Positions 1 through 8,375 of a stretch of 36,580 nt of DNA are shown in pieces (positions within the stretch are counted from its first letter, which is position 1; each line of letters starts with the position of its first letter). The notes under the pieces were generated by a model that was given only the letters and a program-made list of their open reading frames with translations, did no database searches and was not told the origin of the DNA. The translations under genes were made by a program, and so were the position numbers. The stretch is taken from the NCBI GenBank assembly GCA_964609625.1, contig CAZSRS010000039.1, forward strand, positions 1 to 36,580, written 5' to 3'. Source of the stretch: G963674665 sp964609625 (GTDB lineage Bacteria > Desulfobacterota > Desulfovibrionia > Desulfovibrionales > Desulfovibrionaceae).

Positions 1-17
1 TGTCAAACTTTGGGAGT

Positions 18-36
18 CCCCCGGCAAAGCCGGGGG
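18..36. repeat. GC-rich hairpin at the window edge
   Basis: An 8-bp perfect inverted repeat, CCCCCGGC and GCCGGGGG, encloses a 3-base AAA loop. It is followed by TTTA on the plus strand, so it could be a weak terminator for a gene to the left of the window or a REP-like repeat. Apart from this hairpin I see nothing else in the first 130 bases. Confidence 0.5.
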
Positions 37-131
37 TTTACCCAGAGGCAATTATTATCTAAAAAGATACAGACTCACATGATGGGGCAACCGACATGAT
101 CGACATCGCCGGTATGGAGCTGATCGTCCGG

Positions 132-144
132 GGCGCTGGGCGCC
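132..144. terminator. Small hairpin just after the transaldolase stop
   Basis: GGCGC and GCGCC arms flank a 3-base loop directly beyond the stop codon of the minus-strand transaldolase gene. There is no T-tract, so terminator function is only a guess. Confidence 0.25.
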
Positions 145-145
145 G

Positions 146-799
146 TTAGTCCATGGCGTCGAGCAGCTTGTTCCAGTCCTTGAGGAAGGATTCCAGGCCC
201 GTGTCGGTGAGGGGGTGTCTGGTCAGTTCGAGAAGGACCGTGTAGGGGATGGTGGCGGCGTCGGCTCCAATGAGGGCCGCATCCAGCACGTGCTTTGGGT
301 GTCGGATGCTGGCGGCGAGGATTCGGGTCTGGAGGCCGTAGTTGTCGTAGATGGTCCTGATCTGTTGCAGGGTTTCCATGCCGTCGTGCCCCACGGCGTC
401 CAAACGCCCCACGAAGGGGCTGACGTAGGTTGCTCCGGCCTTGGCCGCGAGCAGGGCTTGCAGGGGGGAGAAGACCAGGGTCACGTTGGTGGCGATGTTT
501 TCTGCCGTGAGCCGCTTGACCGCGCTCATGCCTTCGGGGGTCATGGGCACCTTGACCACCACGTTGGGGCCGAACTTGAGCAGCTCGCGAGCCTCGGCGA
601 GCATCTCATCGGCGGCGCTCCCCACGACTTCCAGGCTCACCGGGCCCTCCACCTCGCGAACGATGTCCGCCATTTGCGTCCGCCAGTCGCGACCTTCGCG
701 GGAGAGCAGGGTGGGGTTGGTGGTCACGCCGTCGATGAGGCCGAGGCGTTTTGCTTTGCGTATCTCGTCCAGGTTTGCCGTGTCTATGAACAGCTGCAT
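146..799 (-). CDS. fsa: Transaldolase / fructose-6-phosphate aldolase family protein
   Basis: A short (217 aa) class I aldolase of the FSA/TalC transaldolase family. It should act in the cytoplasm on sugar phosphates, either transferring dihydroxyacetone between them (transaldolase) or cleaving fructose 6-phosphate. The N-terminal LFIDTANLDEI, the TTNPTLL motif near residue 27 and VVVKVPMT with the Schiff-base lysine at about residue 83 are all present, as is the C-terminal GADAATIPYTVL. The length fits the small microbial form. The start at 799 is chosen because AGGAGG lies eight bases upstream; a longer reading frame adds only unrelated residues. Sequence alone does not separate transaldolase from F6P aldolase. 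It lies about 100 bases downstream of the cyclotransferase gene on the same strand and may share its transcript. Confidence 0.93.
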   Translation of the reverse strand: MQLFIDTANLDEIRKAKRLGLIDGVTTNPTLLSREGRDWRTQMADIVREVEGPVSLEVVGSAADEMLAEARELLKFGPNVVVKVPMTPEGMSAVKRLTAENIATNVTLVFSPLQALLAAKAGATYVSPFVGRLDAVGHDGMETLQQIRTIYDNYGLQTRILAASIRHPKHVLDAALIGADAATIPYTVLLELTRHPLTDTGLESFLKDWNKLLDAMD

Positions 800-860
800 G
801 GTGAATCCTCCTGGTGCAATGCAAGGCGTGCACATGAATTGTAACGCGTCATCGTCCGGG

Positions 861-909
861 GGCGTGATGCTCCGTGTCGGGTTGTTCCTTCAGGGCAGGG
901 CATCACGCC
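861..909. repeat. 10-bp inverted repeat between ggct and fsa
   Basis: GGCGTGATGC (861-870) and its exact complement GCATCACGCC (900-909) are separated by 29 bases. The right arm overlaps the stop codon of the upstream gene. It could form a 3'-end or processing hairpin in a shared transcript. No T-tract follows. Confidence 0.5.
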
Positions 910-1286
910 GTGCGGAGGTCCCCGCTCTCCAGACAACGCCCCCAAGGTCGGGGGTGGAAATAGAGCCAGGCGGTGAGTTCCTCGCCGCAGTCCAGGCGCA
1001 CCTGGACGGGTTCGCGCCGGTACCAGCGGGGGTGTTCCTCCAGGTCGTCAACGTGCTTCAGGGTTGGTGCGTCCACGGCGTAGATCTCTCCCACGATGGG
1101 CGATACGGCAGGTGATTTGGCCGCGTAGGGGTAGTCGCCCAGGAAGAGTGCGTAGGCATTCGTTGTTCTTGCCTGTCCGAGGAAAGGGGCGTGTTGCAGG
1201 AGGTGATGGTTGGCGCCTCCCTTGCGCAGGGTCCCGTAGACAAAGAGCAGTGTCGCGCTCTGTTCGCTGTATCGCGCCGTCGGCAT
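903..1286 (-). CDS. Gamma-glutamylcyclotransferase (AIG2-like) family protein
   Basis: A 127-aa protein of the GGCT/AIG2 fold, which forms 5-oxoproline from gamma-glutamyl peptides or amines. The substrate-binding signature VYGTLRKGGANHHLL lies near residues 16-30. GEIYAVD and DLEEHP follow, and the first Glu of DLEEHP (about residue 83) sits at the catalytic position. YRREPV then completes the family pattern. The start at 1286 is preceded by AGGAGG at a distance of about ten bases; an upstream in-frame ATG at 1340 lacks a good ribosome site. The exact substrate cannot be read from the sequence. It is on the same strand as the transaldolase gene and is divergent from the AmmeMemoRadiSam genes. 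Confidence 0.85.
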   Translation of the reverse strand: MPTARYSEQSATLLFVYGTLRKGGANHHLLQHAPFLGQARTTNAYALFLGDYPYAAKSPAVSPIVGEIYAVDAPTLKHVDDLEEHPRWYRREPVQVRLDCGEELTAWLYFHPRPWGRCLESGDLRTA

Positions 1287-1394
1287 GAATAAGGTGCCTC
1301 CTGTGTGCGGTCGTGTGTCCTGGTTCAGTGAAATTGCCACCTTGTGCGCATGGATGCAAGTCCTGGTTTGAATTTTGGAAAAGCAGCGTCGTCC

Positions 1395-1423
1395 TTGCCG
1401 CGACAGTGGCTTTGGGCTATCGT
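1395..1423 (+). promoter_or_regulatory. Possible promoter of the AmmeMemoRadiSam genes
   Basis: TTGCCG (1395-1400) and TATCGT (1418-1423) are separated by 17 bases, about 30 bases before the MEMO-AMMECR1 start. Each box matches four of six sigma-70 consensus bases. Confidence 0.3.
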
Positions 1424-1453
1424 GGGAGGCAAAAAGCAGCCAAGGAGGAGTCC

Positions 1454-2944
1454 ATGCGAATCTCCCCGGCCCAGTTCCTGCTCTTGCTGTTCATTTCCAT
1501 GGTAACGTGTGTCCAGGGTGCGGCCCTGGCCGCTGACCGGGCGCCTATCCTTGCCGGGCGGTGGTACCCCGCGGATCCCGAAGAGCTGCGGCACGGCGTA
1601 CAGGCGTTCATCGATGGCGCATCGGGTGGCCCGCAGGTTCAGGGCAGGCTGGTGGGGCTGGTGGCACCGCATGCCGGGCACGTTTATTCCGGTGCTATCG
1701 CCGGCGCGGCCTATGCCCTGCTCGCAACGAGCAAGGCCGATACCCTTGTGATTGTCGCCCCCAGCCATCGTCACGCCTTTAAAGGTGTTTCGGTCTACGA
1801 CAAAGGCGGGTATGAGACGCCCCTCGGCACGGTACAACTGGATGAGGAGTTCATCGCGGCCATGCGCGCCACGTGGCCGGGTCTCGGCCACGTATCCGAG
1901 GCCCATGCCCAGGAGCACGCCGTGGAGATCCAGATCCCCTTCCTGCAGGTTGCCCTGCCCCAGGCCAAGCTGGTGCCGCTGGTCATGGGCACGCAGGACA
2001 TCGACACCTGCGCCATGCTCTCCTTGGCCCTGACCCGTGGAGCGCAGGCGTCCAAGGGCAGGGTGGTGCTGCTGGCCTCCTCGGACCTGTCACACTTCCA
2101 CAGCAAGACAGATGCTGCAAAACGGGACTCGATCCTCCGCGACGCGGTGCAGGGTTTCGATGCTGCTTCGGTGTACCATTGTCTTTCCACACAGGAGTGC
2201 GAGGCCTGCGGGGGCGGGCCGATCATCGCGGTGATGCAGGCCAGCAGGGAGCTGGGCGCCGACAGCGCGCTGGTCCTGGCGCATGGCGACTCCGGAGACG
2301 TCTCCGGGGACAACGACCGGGTGGTTGGCTATATGGCGGCGGTGTTCTTCGAGGCTGGAGGCCGGGGCGGGTCGCCCGAGCCCGCCGCCGATGCGGAGGG
2401 CGACGCAGGGGAGTACGCCGCGGAGGAACGCGCCCTGCTGCTCGGGGTTGCCCGCGAATCCGTCCGAACCGCCCTGGATGGCAAGGACTACATACCCCCA
2501 AAGGACGTGCCAGCCAAGCTCCAGGAGGTGCGCGGGGCCTTCGTTACCCTGAAGAAACACGGCGAGTTGCGCGGCTGCATAGGGACGATCATCGGCCGGC
2601 TGCCACTGGTCTCCACGGTGGCGAACATGGCCAGGGCCGCGGCCTTTGAGGATCCGCGCTTCGAGAATGTGCGGCCGGAAGAGTACGACGACCTGGAGTT
2701 CGAGATCTCCGTGCTCACGGTGCCGCAGGTTGTGAATGATCCGGCAAAGGTGGTGGTGGGGCGCCACGGCCTGATCATGACGCGGGGCTGGAGCAAGGGA
2801 TTGCTCCTGCCCCAGGTACCCGCGGAATACGGCTGGGATCGCGAGACCTTTTTGGGTCAAACCTGCCGCAAGGCCGGACTACCGCCTCACTGCTGGCAAG
2901 ACAAAGACACGGTCATCGAGGTCTTTTCGGCCGAAGTGTTTTGA
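1454..2944 (+). CDS. amrB/amrA: AmmeMemoRadiSam system fusion protein: exported MEMO1 domain + AMMECR1 domain
   Basis: A 496-aa fusion of the two partner proteins of the AmmeMemoRadiSam system, whose biochemical role is not established. Residues 1-27 form a Sec-type signal peptide (hydrophobic stretch, then GAALA-AD as a likely cleavage site). The MEMO domain (about 29-300) keeps the metal-site residues known from human MEMO1: His in APHAGH (about 73), His in APSHRH (about 105) and Cys in EACGGGP (about 252). A short linker leads to the AMMECR1 domain (about 318-496), which carries its hallmark LRGCIG near 372-377. The start at 1454 has AAGGAGG five bases upstream; a longer frame to 1313 would bury the signal peptide. 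The radical SAM partner begins nine bases after the stop, so the two are almost surely one operon. The fusion and the export signal argue that both domains act outside the cytoplasm. Confidence 0.93.
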   Translation: MRISPAQFLLLLFISMVTCVQGAALAADRAPILAGRWYPADPEELRHGVQAFIDGASGGPQVQGRLVGLVAPHAGHVYSGAIAGAAYALLATSKADTLVIVAPSHRHAFKGVSVYDKGGYETPLGTVQLDEEFIAAMRATWPGLGHVSEAHAQEHAVEIQIPFLQVALPQAKLVPLVMGTQDIDTCAMLSLALTRGAQASKGRVVLLASSDLSHFHSKTDAAKRDSILRDAVQGFDAASVYHCLSTQECEACGGGPIIAVMQASRELGADSALVLAHGDSGDVSGDNDRVVGYMAAVFFEAGGRGGSPEPAADAEGDAGEYAAEERALLLGVARESVRTALDGKDYIPPKDVPAKLQEVRGAFVTLKKHGELRGCIGTIIGRLPLVSTVANMARAAAFEDPRFENVRPEEYDDLEFEISVLTVPQVVNDPAKVVVGRHGLIMTRGWSKGLLLPQVPAEYGWDRETFLGQTCRKAGLPPHCWQDKDTVIEVFSAEVF

Positions 2945-2953
2945 GGGGAGATC

Positions 2954-4117
2954 ATGCATCATACCGAGACCAATGGAGATGAGATGACAAGGCGCCAGTT
3001 CTTGCGCGTCTGCGGGAACTGCGCCTTGGCAGCGGTAGTCTGGCAGGCCGGGTTCACCATTTTCCCGGAGGAACTCGGGGCCGTGCGGTTCGAACGCGGT
3101 TTGCTGGGCTTGCGCACATCCCCTTATTATACGCCTCTGGATAACCATGAAGTGCGGTGCACACTCTGCCCCCGGGAATGTGTCATCCCCCCTGGGGAGC
3201 GCGGATACTGCGAGGTGCGGGAGAACCGAGGCGGCGAGCTCCAGAGCCTGGTCTACGGCAATCCTTGCGCCGTGAACGTGGACCCCGTGGAGAAGAAGCC
3301 CTTCTACCATCTGTTGCCGGGGAGCAAGTCCTTCTCCATCGCCACTGCAGGCTGTAACCTGGACTGTGTCTTTTGCCAGAATCATGAAATCTCCCAGGCT
3401 AGGCCCGAGAACACGTTGAACTACGAGTTGCCCCCCGAAGCAGTGGTGGCCTATGCCGCGCAATACGAATGCGCGACCATCGCCTCCACCTACGTGGAGC
3501 CCACCATTTTTATCGAATACATGCTGGACGTGGGGCGTTTGGCCAAGGAGGCGGGTATCCTGAATGTGATGCACTCGGCCGGCTTCGTCAACCCCAGGCC
3601 GTTGGACGATCTCTGCGAATACCTGGATGCGGCCTGCATCGACCTCAAGGGATTCACCGAGGAGTACTACCAGCAAATGACGGGGGGGCGATTGCGACCC
3701 GTGCTCGACACCCTGATGCAATTGCGGAAGCGCGAAGTGCATCTGGAGCTGGTCACACTTCTGCTCCCGGGCAAGAACGACCAGCCCGAGACGATCAGGG
3801 CCATGTCCCGTTGGATCAGGGAGGAGTTGGGGAGTGACACCATTCTGCACCTTACGCGATTCTACCCCAGGTATAAACTCAGAAGCCTGCCTCCGACACC
3901 CCTCGAGTCCCTGATGGAGGCGCGGAACGCGGCCATGGCCGAGGGGCTGCACTATGTATACATCGGGAACGTACCGGGCAATCCGGCGCAGGATACCCGT
4001 TGCCCCAAGTGCGATAACCTGCTCATCCATCGTGACGGCTACCAGGTGCTGACGCAGGGACTGAAAGCCGGAGCCTGCGGCCGTTGCGGCGAGGCGATTC
4101 CCGGTACATGGTCATGA
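2954..4117 (+). CDS. amrS: AmmeMemoRadiSam system radical SAM enzyme with a twin-arginine signal
   Basis: A radical SAM enzyme of the PflA-like group that accompanies MEMO and AMMECR1 proteins. Its substrate is unknown. The N-terminus has a twin-arginine motif (RRQFLR near residues 13-18) and then a hydrophobic alanine-rich segment, which predicts Tat export of a folded, cofactor-loaded protein. The 4Fe-4S cluster motif CNLDCVFC lies at about 134-141. Before it is a further Cys group (CTLCPRECVIPPGERGYC, about 69-86). Near the C-terminus are two CxxC pairs (RCPKC and CGRCG) that could hold zinc or another cluster. The first ATG (2954) has AGGGGAG closely upstream. A second ATG at 2984 also has GGAG at good spacing and would give a more typical short Tat n-region. 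How SAM would reach an exported enzyme is unclear. Confidence 0.92.
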   Translation: MHHTETNGDEMTRRQFLRVCGNCALAAVVWQAGFTIFPEELGAVRFERGLLGLRTSPYYTPLDNHEVRCTLCPRECVIPPGERGYCEVRENRGGELQSLVYGNPCAVNVDPVEKKPFYHLLPGSKSFSIATAGCNLDCVFCQNHEISQARPENTLNYELPPEAVVAYAAQYECATIASTYVEPTIFIEYMLDVGRLAKEAGILNVMHSAGFVNPRPLDDLCEYLDAACIDLKGFTEEYYQQMTGGRLRPVLDTLMQLRKREVHLELVTLLLPGKNDQPETIRAMSRWIREELGSDTILHLTRFYPRYKLRSLPPTPLESLMEARNAAMAEGLHYVYIGNVPGNPAQDTRCPKCDNLLIHRDGYQVLTQGLKAGACGRCGEAIPGTWS

Positions 4118-4211
4118 GACTGTGGCCAGTGGCGTGCGGGAGAGAACGGCTGTTTCGGGCAGGACAAGCGACTGACGCGGTAAGTTGCGTGAAAGGAGTT
4201 GGGATTTCGAC

Positions 4212-5045
4212 ATGCGAGAACCGAGGCGAGACATGAATTGGAGCGATGACCCGGCGCGGGTTCGCGTGCTATGCCTGACGGAACGTTCCGAGCTGTATGG
4301 TGCGATGGCGGCCGCATACAACGTGGAGATGGAGTTTTTCCAGGAGGCACCGGGGCTCATCGAGTCCATGGTCGCGGCTCCCTTGAACGGGGTGATCCTG
4401 GAGGTGGGCAGGTTGTTGCGTTCCTCGAGGCATGAACAGGAGGTGTTGCGGGAATACCTCAAGCCCTTTCCCGTGCTGCGGGTCAACGTGCAACAGACCG
4501 AATCCGGACCGGAACTCAGGCCATTGGGCAGCATGGAACAGTTCCTGGGCACGGTCTGTCCTGAATTCCTGGCGCGTACGGTGCGTGCAGGGGTGCGCAT
4601 CCAGTTGCATTTGCCGGTGCTCGTCGCCGAGATCGGCGATCCGGAGCTTGCCGGGGCCGAACCCACCTACAGTCTGGACGTGTCCCAGGGCGGGATGTTT
4701 CTCTTCAGCGCGCGGGAACGGACAGGAGCGGAGTGGGTGCGGCTCAAGTTCCCGTTTTTGGAGGACGACACACCCTTCATAGGGCATATCCGCTGGCGAA
4801 AGAGTTGGGGCGGACTGTTCGAACCCTCTGGGATCGGCCTGATGTTCATGGACATGCGTGACGGCCAGCATGCCGAGCTCTGCGAGCGTTTTTTGCTGCG
4901 TACTTCGGCGGAACGGCCCCAAAAGGAAGAGGTCGAGAAACTGCGCGACGCACTGGAAACGTTTATCGCGGATCAGGAACAACGGCGGGGGGAGAACGCG
5001 AAGTCCATTCCGGCCGCACAGAAGGGGCACCTCGATTCCGACTGA
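4212..5045 (+). CDS. PilZ domain protein
   Basis: A 277-aa cytoplasmic protein with a PilZ domain in its second half. The RAGVR motif lies at the domain entrance, and SLDVSQGG (D-x-S-x-x-G) follows about 35 residues later; together these are the usual c-di-GMP-binding signature. GIGLMFMDM closes the barrel. The first 120 residues have no motif I recognise, although a regulatory alpha/beta domain is plausible. The last 40 residues are charged and probably helical. I chose the start at 4212, with AAGGAG (4193-4198) about 13 bases upstream. TTG at 4185 and ATG at 4233 are alternatives. It ends five bases before the convergent dut gene. A role as a c-di-GMP effector is inferred from the family. 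Confidence 0.82.
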   Translation: MREPRRDMNWSDDPARVRVLCLTERSELYGAMAAAYNVEMEFFQEAPGLIESMVAAPLNGVILEVGRLLRSSRHEQEVLREYLKPFPVLRVNVQQTESGPELRPLGSMEQFLGTVCPEFLARTVRAGVRIQLHLPVLVAEIGDPELAGAEPTYSLDVSQGGMFLFSARERTGAEWVRLKFPFLEDDTPFIGHIRWRKSWGGLFEPSGIGLMFMDMRDGQHAELCERFLLRTSAERPQKEEVEKLRDALETFIADQEQRRGENAKSIPAAQKGHLDSD

Positions 5046-5050
5046 GTTTT

Positions 5051-5545
5051 CTACCGGCTGCCGGTGTGGCCAAAGCCTCCGGCGCCACGCTCGGTCCGGC
5101 TCAGGGAGTCCACGGCCACGAGCTTGGCCGTGTGCACGGGCAGGAAGAGCAGTTGGGCCACGCGCTCGCCCCGTGCCACGGTGCGTAGCATATCCGAGGT
5201 GTTCAGAAGCCAGATGGTGATCTCACCCCTGTAGTCCGGGTCGATGACGCCCACGCCCTGGGCAACGGTGAGGCCGTGCTTGGCGCCCAGGCCCGAGCGC
5301 GAGAAGACGAATCCGGCGATACTCGGCGTCAGCACCTCGATGGCCAGCCCAGCTGGGATCTTGGCCCTGCCGCCGGTGGGTATCTCCAGGGATTCCTCCT
5401 CGATGCAGGCCCGCAGGTCCAGGCCGATGCTGCCGGGGGTGGCGTATTCCGGCCCCAGCACGCCCTGGGGAGAGGCGTAGCAGCGCATGCCCGTTTCGGT
5501 GTAGTGCACGTGGACCAGGACGTCTCCATGGAGAGTATGTTGCAT
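5051..5545 (-). CDS. dut: dUTP diphosphatase (dUTPase)
   Basis: A trimeric-type dUTPase that hydrolyses dUTP to dUMP and pyrophosphate, keeping uracil out of DNA and feeding dTMP synthesis. All five family motifs are visible in order: PGSIGLDLRA (about 38-46), SRSGLGAKHG (about 82-91), GVIDPDYRGEI (about 99-109), RGERVAQL (about 125-132) and the C-terminal arm RGAGGFGHTG (about 153-162). The length (164 aa) is slightly above the usual 150. The start at 5545 is set by AGGAG six bases upstream. It is convergent with the PilZ gene and divergent from glgP. Confidence 0.96.
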   Translation of the reverse strand: MQHTLHGDVLVHVHYTETGMRCYASPQGVLGPEYATPGSIGLDLRACIEEESLEIPTGGRAKIPAGLAIEVLTPSIAGFVFSRSGLGAKHGLTVAQGVGVIDPDYRGEITIWLLNTSDMLRTVARGERVAQLLFLPVHTAKLVAVDSLSRTERGAGGFGHTGSR

Positions 5546-5636
5546 GTCAGGCTCCTGAATCTGGATAATAACCGTAATGACAAGTTCACATTCTGTCGCT
5601 ACCATGGCATTGTTCAGCTTCGACATACCGTGAGCC

Positions 5637-5661
5637 CCTGAGATACCCTCGGTATCCCAGG
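5637..5661. promoter_or_regulatory. Palindrome in the dut-glgP divergent region
   Basis: CCTGAGATACC (5637-5647) and GGTATCCCAGG (5651-5661) form 11-bp arms with one mismatch and a 3-base spacer. The element lies 64 bases before the glgP start and about 90 bases before the dut start. Its position suits a regulator-binding site, but a short hairpin is equally possible. Confidence 0.4.
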
Positions 5662-5724
5662 CGTGCAAGCCCCGTGTCGAGGGAAATGGTTCCGAAACGT
5701 CATGTTGTTCAAGGAGATTCTTTC

Positions 5725-8298
5725 ATGAAGCCGATCAGCACCTACAGTGTCCTGCCCAAACTTCCCAAGGCCCTGGTGCCCCTGTGGGAACTCGCGCACA
5801 ACACCTGGTTCGCCTGGAACAGCAATATCGAGAATCTCTTTGAGCAGATAGACCCCAAGCTCTGGGAACGGAGCTACAAGAATCCGGTCTGGTTCCTCAA
5901 CCACATACGGCAACAGGTGTTGGAGGATCTGGCGCACGACGATATCTATCTGGAGCGCATGCGCGAGGTCTACCAAAGTTTGCAGCAGTACCTTTCCAAG
6001 AAGTCGTCGTCCGTGGTCTTTCCAGGCTCCGAGGTCGGAACGCCCGTGGTGGCCTATTTTTCCCTGGAGTACGGCATCTCCCTGTGCCTGCCCATCTACT
6101 CCGGCGGGTTGGGCATCCTGGCAGGCGACCATCTCAAGAGCGCCAGCGACCTGAACGTCCCCCTGGTGGGCATCGGCCTCTGCTATCAGCAGGGGTATTT
6201 CCGGCAGTACCTCACGCCGGACGGCTGGCAGCAGGAGCGCTATCCGGTGAACGACTTCGAGGAGATGCCCCTGACCCTGCAGGAGGACGACAAGGGCGCC
6301 CCAAGGATCGTGACCATGGATCTCGCCGGACAACGTCTTTTGGCGCGGATATGGAAGTGCCAGGTCGGCCGCGTCCCGCTGTATCTGTTGGATACCAACA
6401 TGCCCGAGAATCCGGGGCATTTCCGCCAGATCACCTCGCAGCTCTACGGCGGTGACCTGGAGATGCGCATCTGGCAGGAGTACCTGCTGGGTATCGGCGG
6501 CATCAAGGCCCTGCGCGTCCTGGGCCTGGAGCCCAAGGTCATCCACATGAACGAGGGGCACTCGGCCTTTGCCGGACTGGAACGCATCAGGGAATTCATG
6601 AGCGAGCACCGCATGCCCTTTGAAGCGGCCATGGAACTCACGGCCTCCACCTCGGTCTTCACCACCCACACGCCGGTGCCCGCGGGTAACGACCGTTTCC
6701 CACCGGATTTGATGCAGCGGTATTTCGAAAGTTATGCCAGGGACATGGGCCTGGCCTTCAAGGTGCTCCTGGCCTTGGGGCGCGAGAATCCCCGCGATGA
6801 CAGGGAGGATTTCTGCATGACCGTGCTGGCCCTCAAGCTCTCGCGTTTCAACAACGGCGTGAGCAAGCTGCACGGTCGGGTCTCCCGGAACATGTGGCAG
6901 AAGGTCTGGCCCCAGTTCCCGGTGGAGGACATACCCATCGGCGCCCTGACCAACGGCGTGCATACCGCCAGTTGGGTGGCCGAGGATATCGCCCTGCTCT
7001 ACGACCGCTACCTCGGCGCGAACTGGCGGGAGGAAGCGGACTGCGCCAGGGTCTGGGCCTTGGCCGAGAGCATCTCCGAGAGCGAACTCTGGCGTACCCA
7101 CGAACGCCTGCGCGCCCGGCTGGTGGACTATGTGCGTGTGCGCCTGCAGAAACAACTCCGGGCCAAGGGGGCGAGGCGCCGCGCCCTGGAGATCGCCGCC
7201 GAGGTTTTGGATCCGGAGGCCCTGACCATCGGCTTTGCACGCCGTTTCGCCACCTACAAGCGCGCCAACCTCATCCTGGCGGACAGGGAGCGCCTGGTGC
7301 GGATGGTGACGAACAAGGATCGGCCCATCCAGTTCATCTTCGCGGGCAAGGCCCACCCCCGCGACAACGAGGGCAAGAGGATCATCCAGGAACTCATCGA
7401 GGTCTTCCGCCGCGAGGACTGCCGCCAGAAGCTGATCTTCCTCGAGGACTACGACATGGAGATCGCCCAGTACATGTTGCAGGGCTGCGACGTCTGGTTG
7501 AACAATCCCAGACGCCCCCTGGAGGCCTGCGGCACCAGCGGCATGAAGGCCATCGTCAACGGCGTGCTCACCCTGAGCACCCTGGACGGCTGGTGGGACG
7601 AGGCCTACCGCCCCGACAACAGCGTGGGCTGGGCCATCGGTCAGGGCGAGGAGTACGAGGACCAGGGCTACCAGGACTTCGTGGAGAGTCAGACCTTGTA
7701 TAACCTCTTGGAAAACGAGGTCATTCAGGATTTTTACGACAGGGGGCGCGGCGGGCTGCCACGGACCTGGATCGCCCGGATCAAGCTGGCGCTCAAGGAA
7801 CTCGTGCCCATCTTCAATTCCCACCGCATGGTGGAAGAATACGGCAAGACGGCCTATATCCTTGCCTACGAGAACTTCAGGCGACTGGAGAAGAAGAATT
7901 TCGAGCCGGCAAAGGAACTCGCGGCCTGGCGCATGGCCCTGATGACCAGGTGGAGTGGTCTGCAGATCCGCAATGTCAGCTCCGAGGCGGTACAGCGCAT
8001 GGTGGTGGGGCACAGCTTCAAGGTCGAGGCCGACGTGTTTACCAACGAAATCGAACCCCGGCACCTGCGCGTGGAAGTCTACAGTGGCACCGTGGACCAT
8101 GACGGCTCCTTCTCCAGCCGTCGCTACACCGTGATGGAGCCGGTGGGGCAACCTGCCGCCGGCTGGCAACGCTTCCGGGGGCATTGCGAACCGGCTCAGG
8201 CCGGACGCTTCGGCTTCACGGTGCGCATCCTGCCGGCACACCCCCTGCTCCTCGATCCCCATTCCCTGGGGCTGGTCTGCTGGGCCCAGGTGGAGTAA
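5725..8298 (+). CDS. glgP: Alpha-glucan (glycogen/maltodextrin) phosphorylase
   Basis: An 857-aa GT35 phosphorylase that releases glucose 1-phosphate from alpha-1,4-glucans using pyridoxal phosphate. It belongs to the compact alpha-glucan phosphorylase branch, with an N-terminal DUF3417-like segment (VLPKLPKAL then LWELAHNTWFAWN). PIYSGGLGILAGDHLKSASD (about 120-140), HMNEGHSAF and TTHTPVPAGND belong to the N-terminal glycosyltransferase lobe. EACGTSGMKAIVNG carries the PLP lysine at about residue 608. The last 120 residues form the beta-rich C-terminal extension typical of this branch. The start at 5725 has AAGGAGAT eight bases upstream; a GTG at 5674 is less likely. The gene probably serves glycogen breakdown. 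No glycogen synthase or branching enzyme gene is in the window. Confidence 0.95.
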   Translation: MKPISTYSVLPKLPKALVPLWELAHNTWFAWNSNIENLFEQIDPKLWERSYKNPVWFLNHIRQQVLEDLAHDDIYLERMREVYQSLQQYLSKKSSSVVFPGSEVGTPVVAYFSLEYGISLCLPIYSGGLGILAGDHLKSASDLNVPLVGIGLCYQQGYFRQYLTPDGWQQERYPVNDFEEMPLTLQEDDKGAPRIVTMDLAGQRLLARIWKCQVGRVPLYLLDTNMPENPGHFRQITSQLYGGDLEMRIWQEYLLGIGGIKALRVLGLEPKVIHMNEGHSAFAGLERIREFMSEHRMPFEAAMELTASTSVFTTHTPVPAGNDRFPPDLMQRYFESYARDMGLAFKVLLALGRENPRDDREDFCMTVLALKLSRFNNGVSKLHGRVSRNMWQKVWPQFPVEDIPIGALTNGVHTASWVAEDIALLYDRYLGANWREEADCARVWALAESISESELWRTHERLRARLVDYVRVRLQKQLRAKGARRRALEIAAEVLDPEALTIGFARRFATYKRANLILADRERLVRMVTNKDRPIQFIFAGKAHPRDNEGKRIIQELIEVFRREDCRQKLIFLEDYDMEIAQYMLQGCDVWLNNPRRPLEACGTSGMKAIVNGVLTLSTLDGWWDEAYRPDNSVGWAIGQGEEYEDQGYQDFVESQTLYNLLENEVIQDFYDRGRGGLPRTWIARIKLALKELVPIFNSHRMVEEYGKTAYILAYENFRRLEKKNFEPAKELAAWRMALMTRWSGLQIRNVSSEAVQRMVVGHSFKVEADVFTNEIEPRHLRVEVYSGTVDHDGSFSSRRYTVMEPVGQPAAGWQRFRGHCEPAQAGRFGFTVRILPAHPLLLDPHSLGLVCWAQVE

Positions 8299-8375
8299 GG
8301 CGCGCCGTTGTTTCGTGACGGCTCCGGGACCCGAGACTTCGTGCACAACACCAACGACAACCAATGGAGGATGTC

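Noticed and set aside
5614..8364. A very long open frame opposite the glucan phosphorylase gene
   Set aside because: It mirrors glgP exactly, has no recognisable motif, and long antisense frames are expected in GC-rich genes with strong third-position bias. The same holds for frames opposite the radical SAM and ilvB genes.
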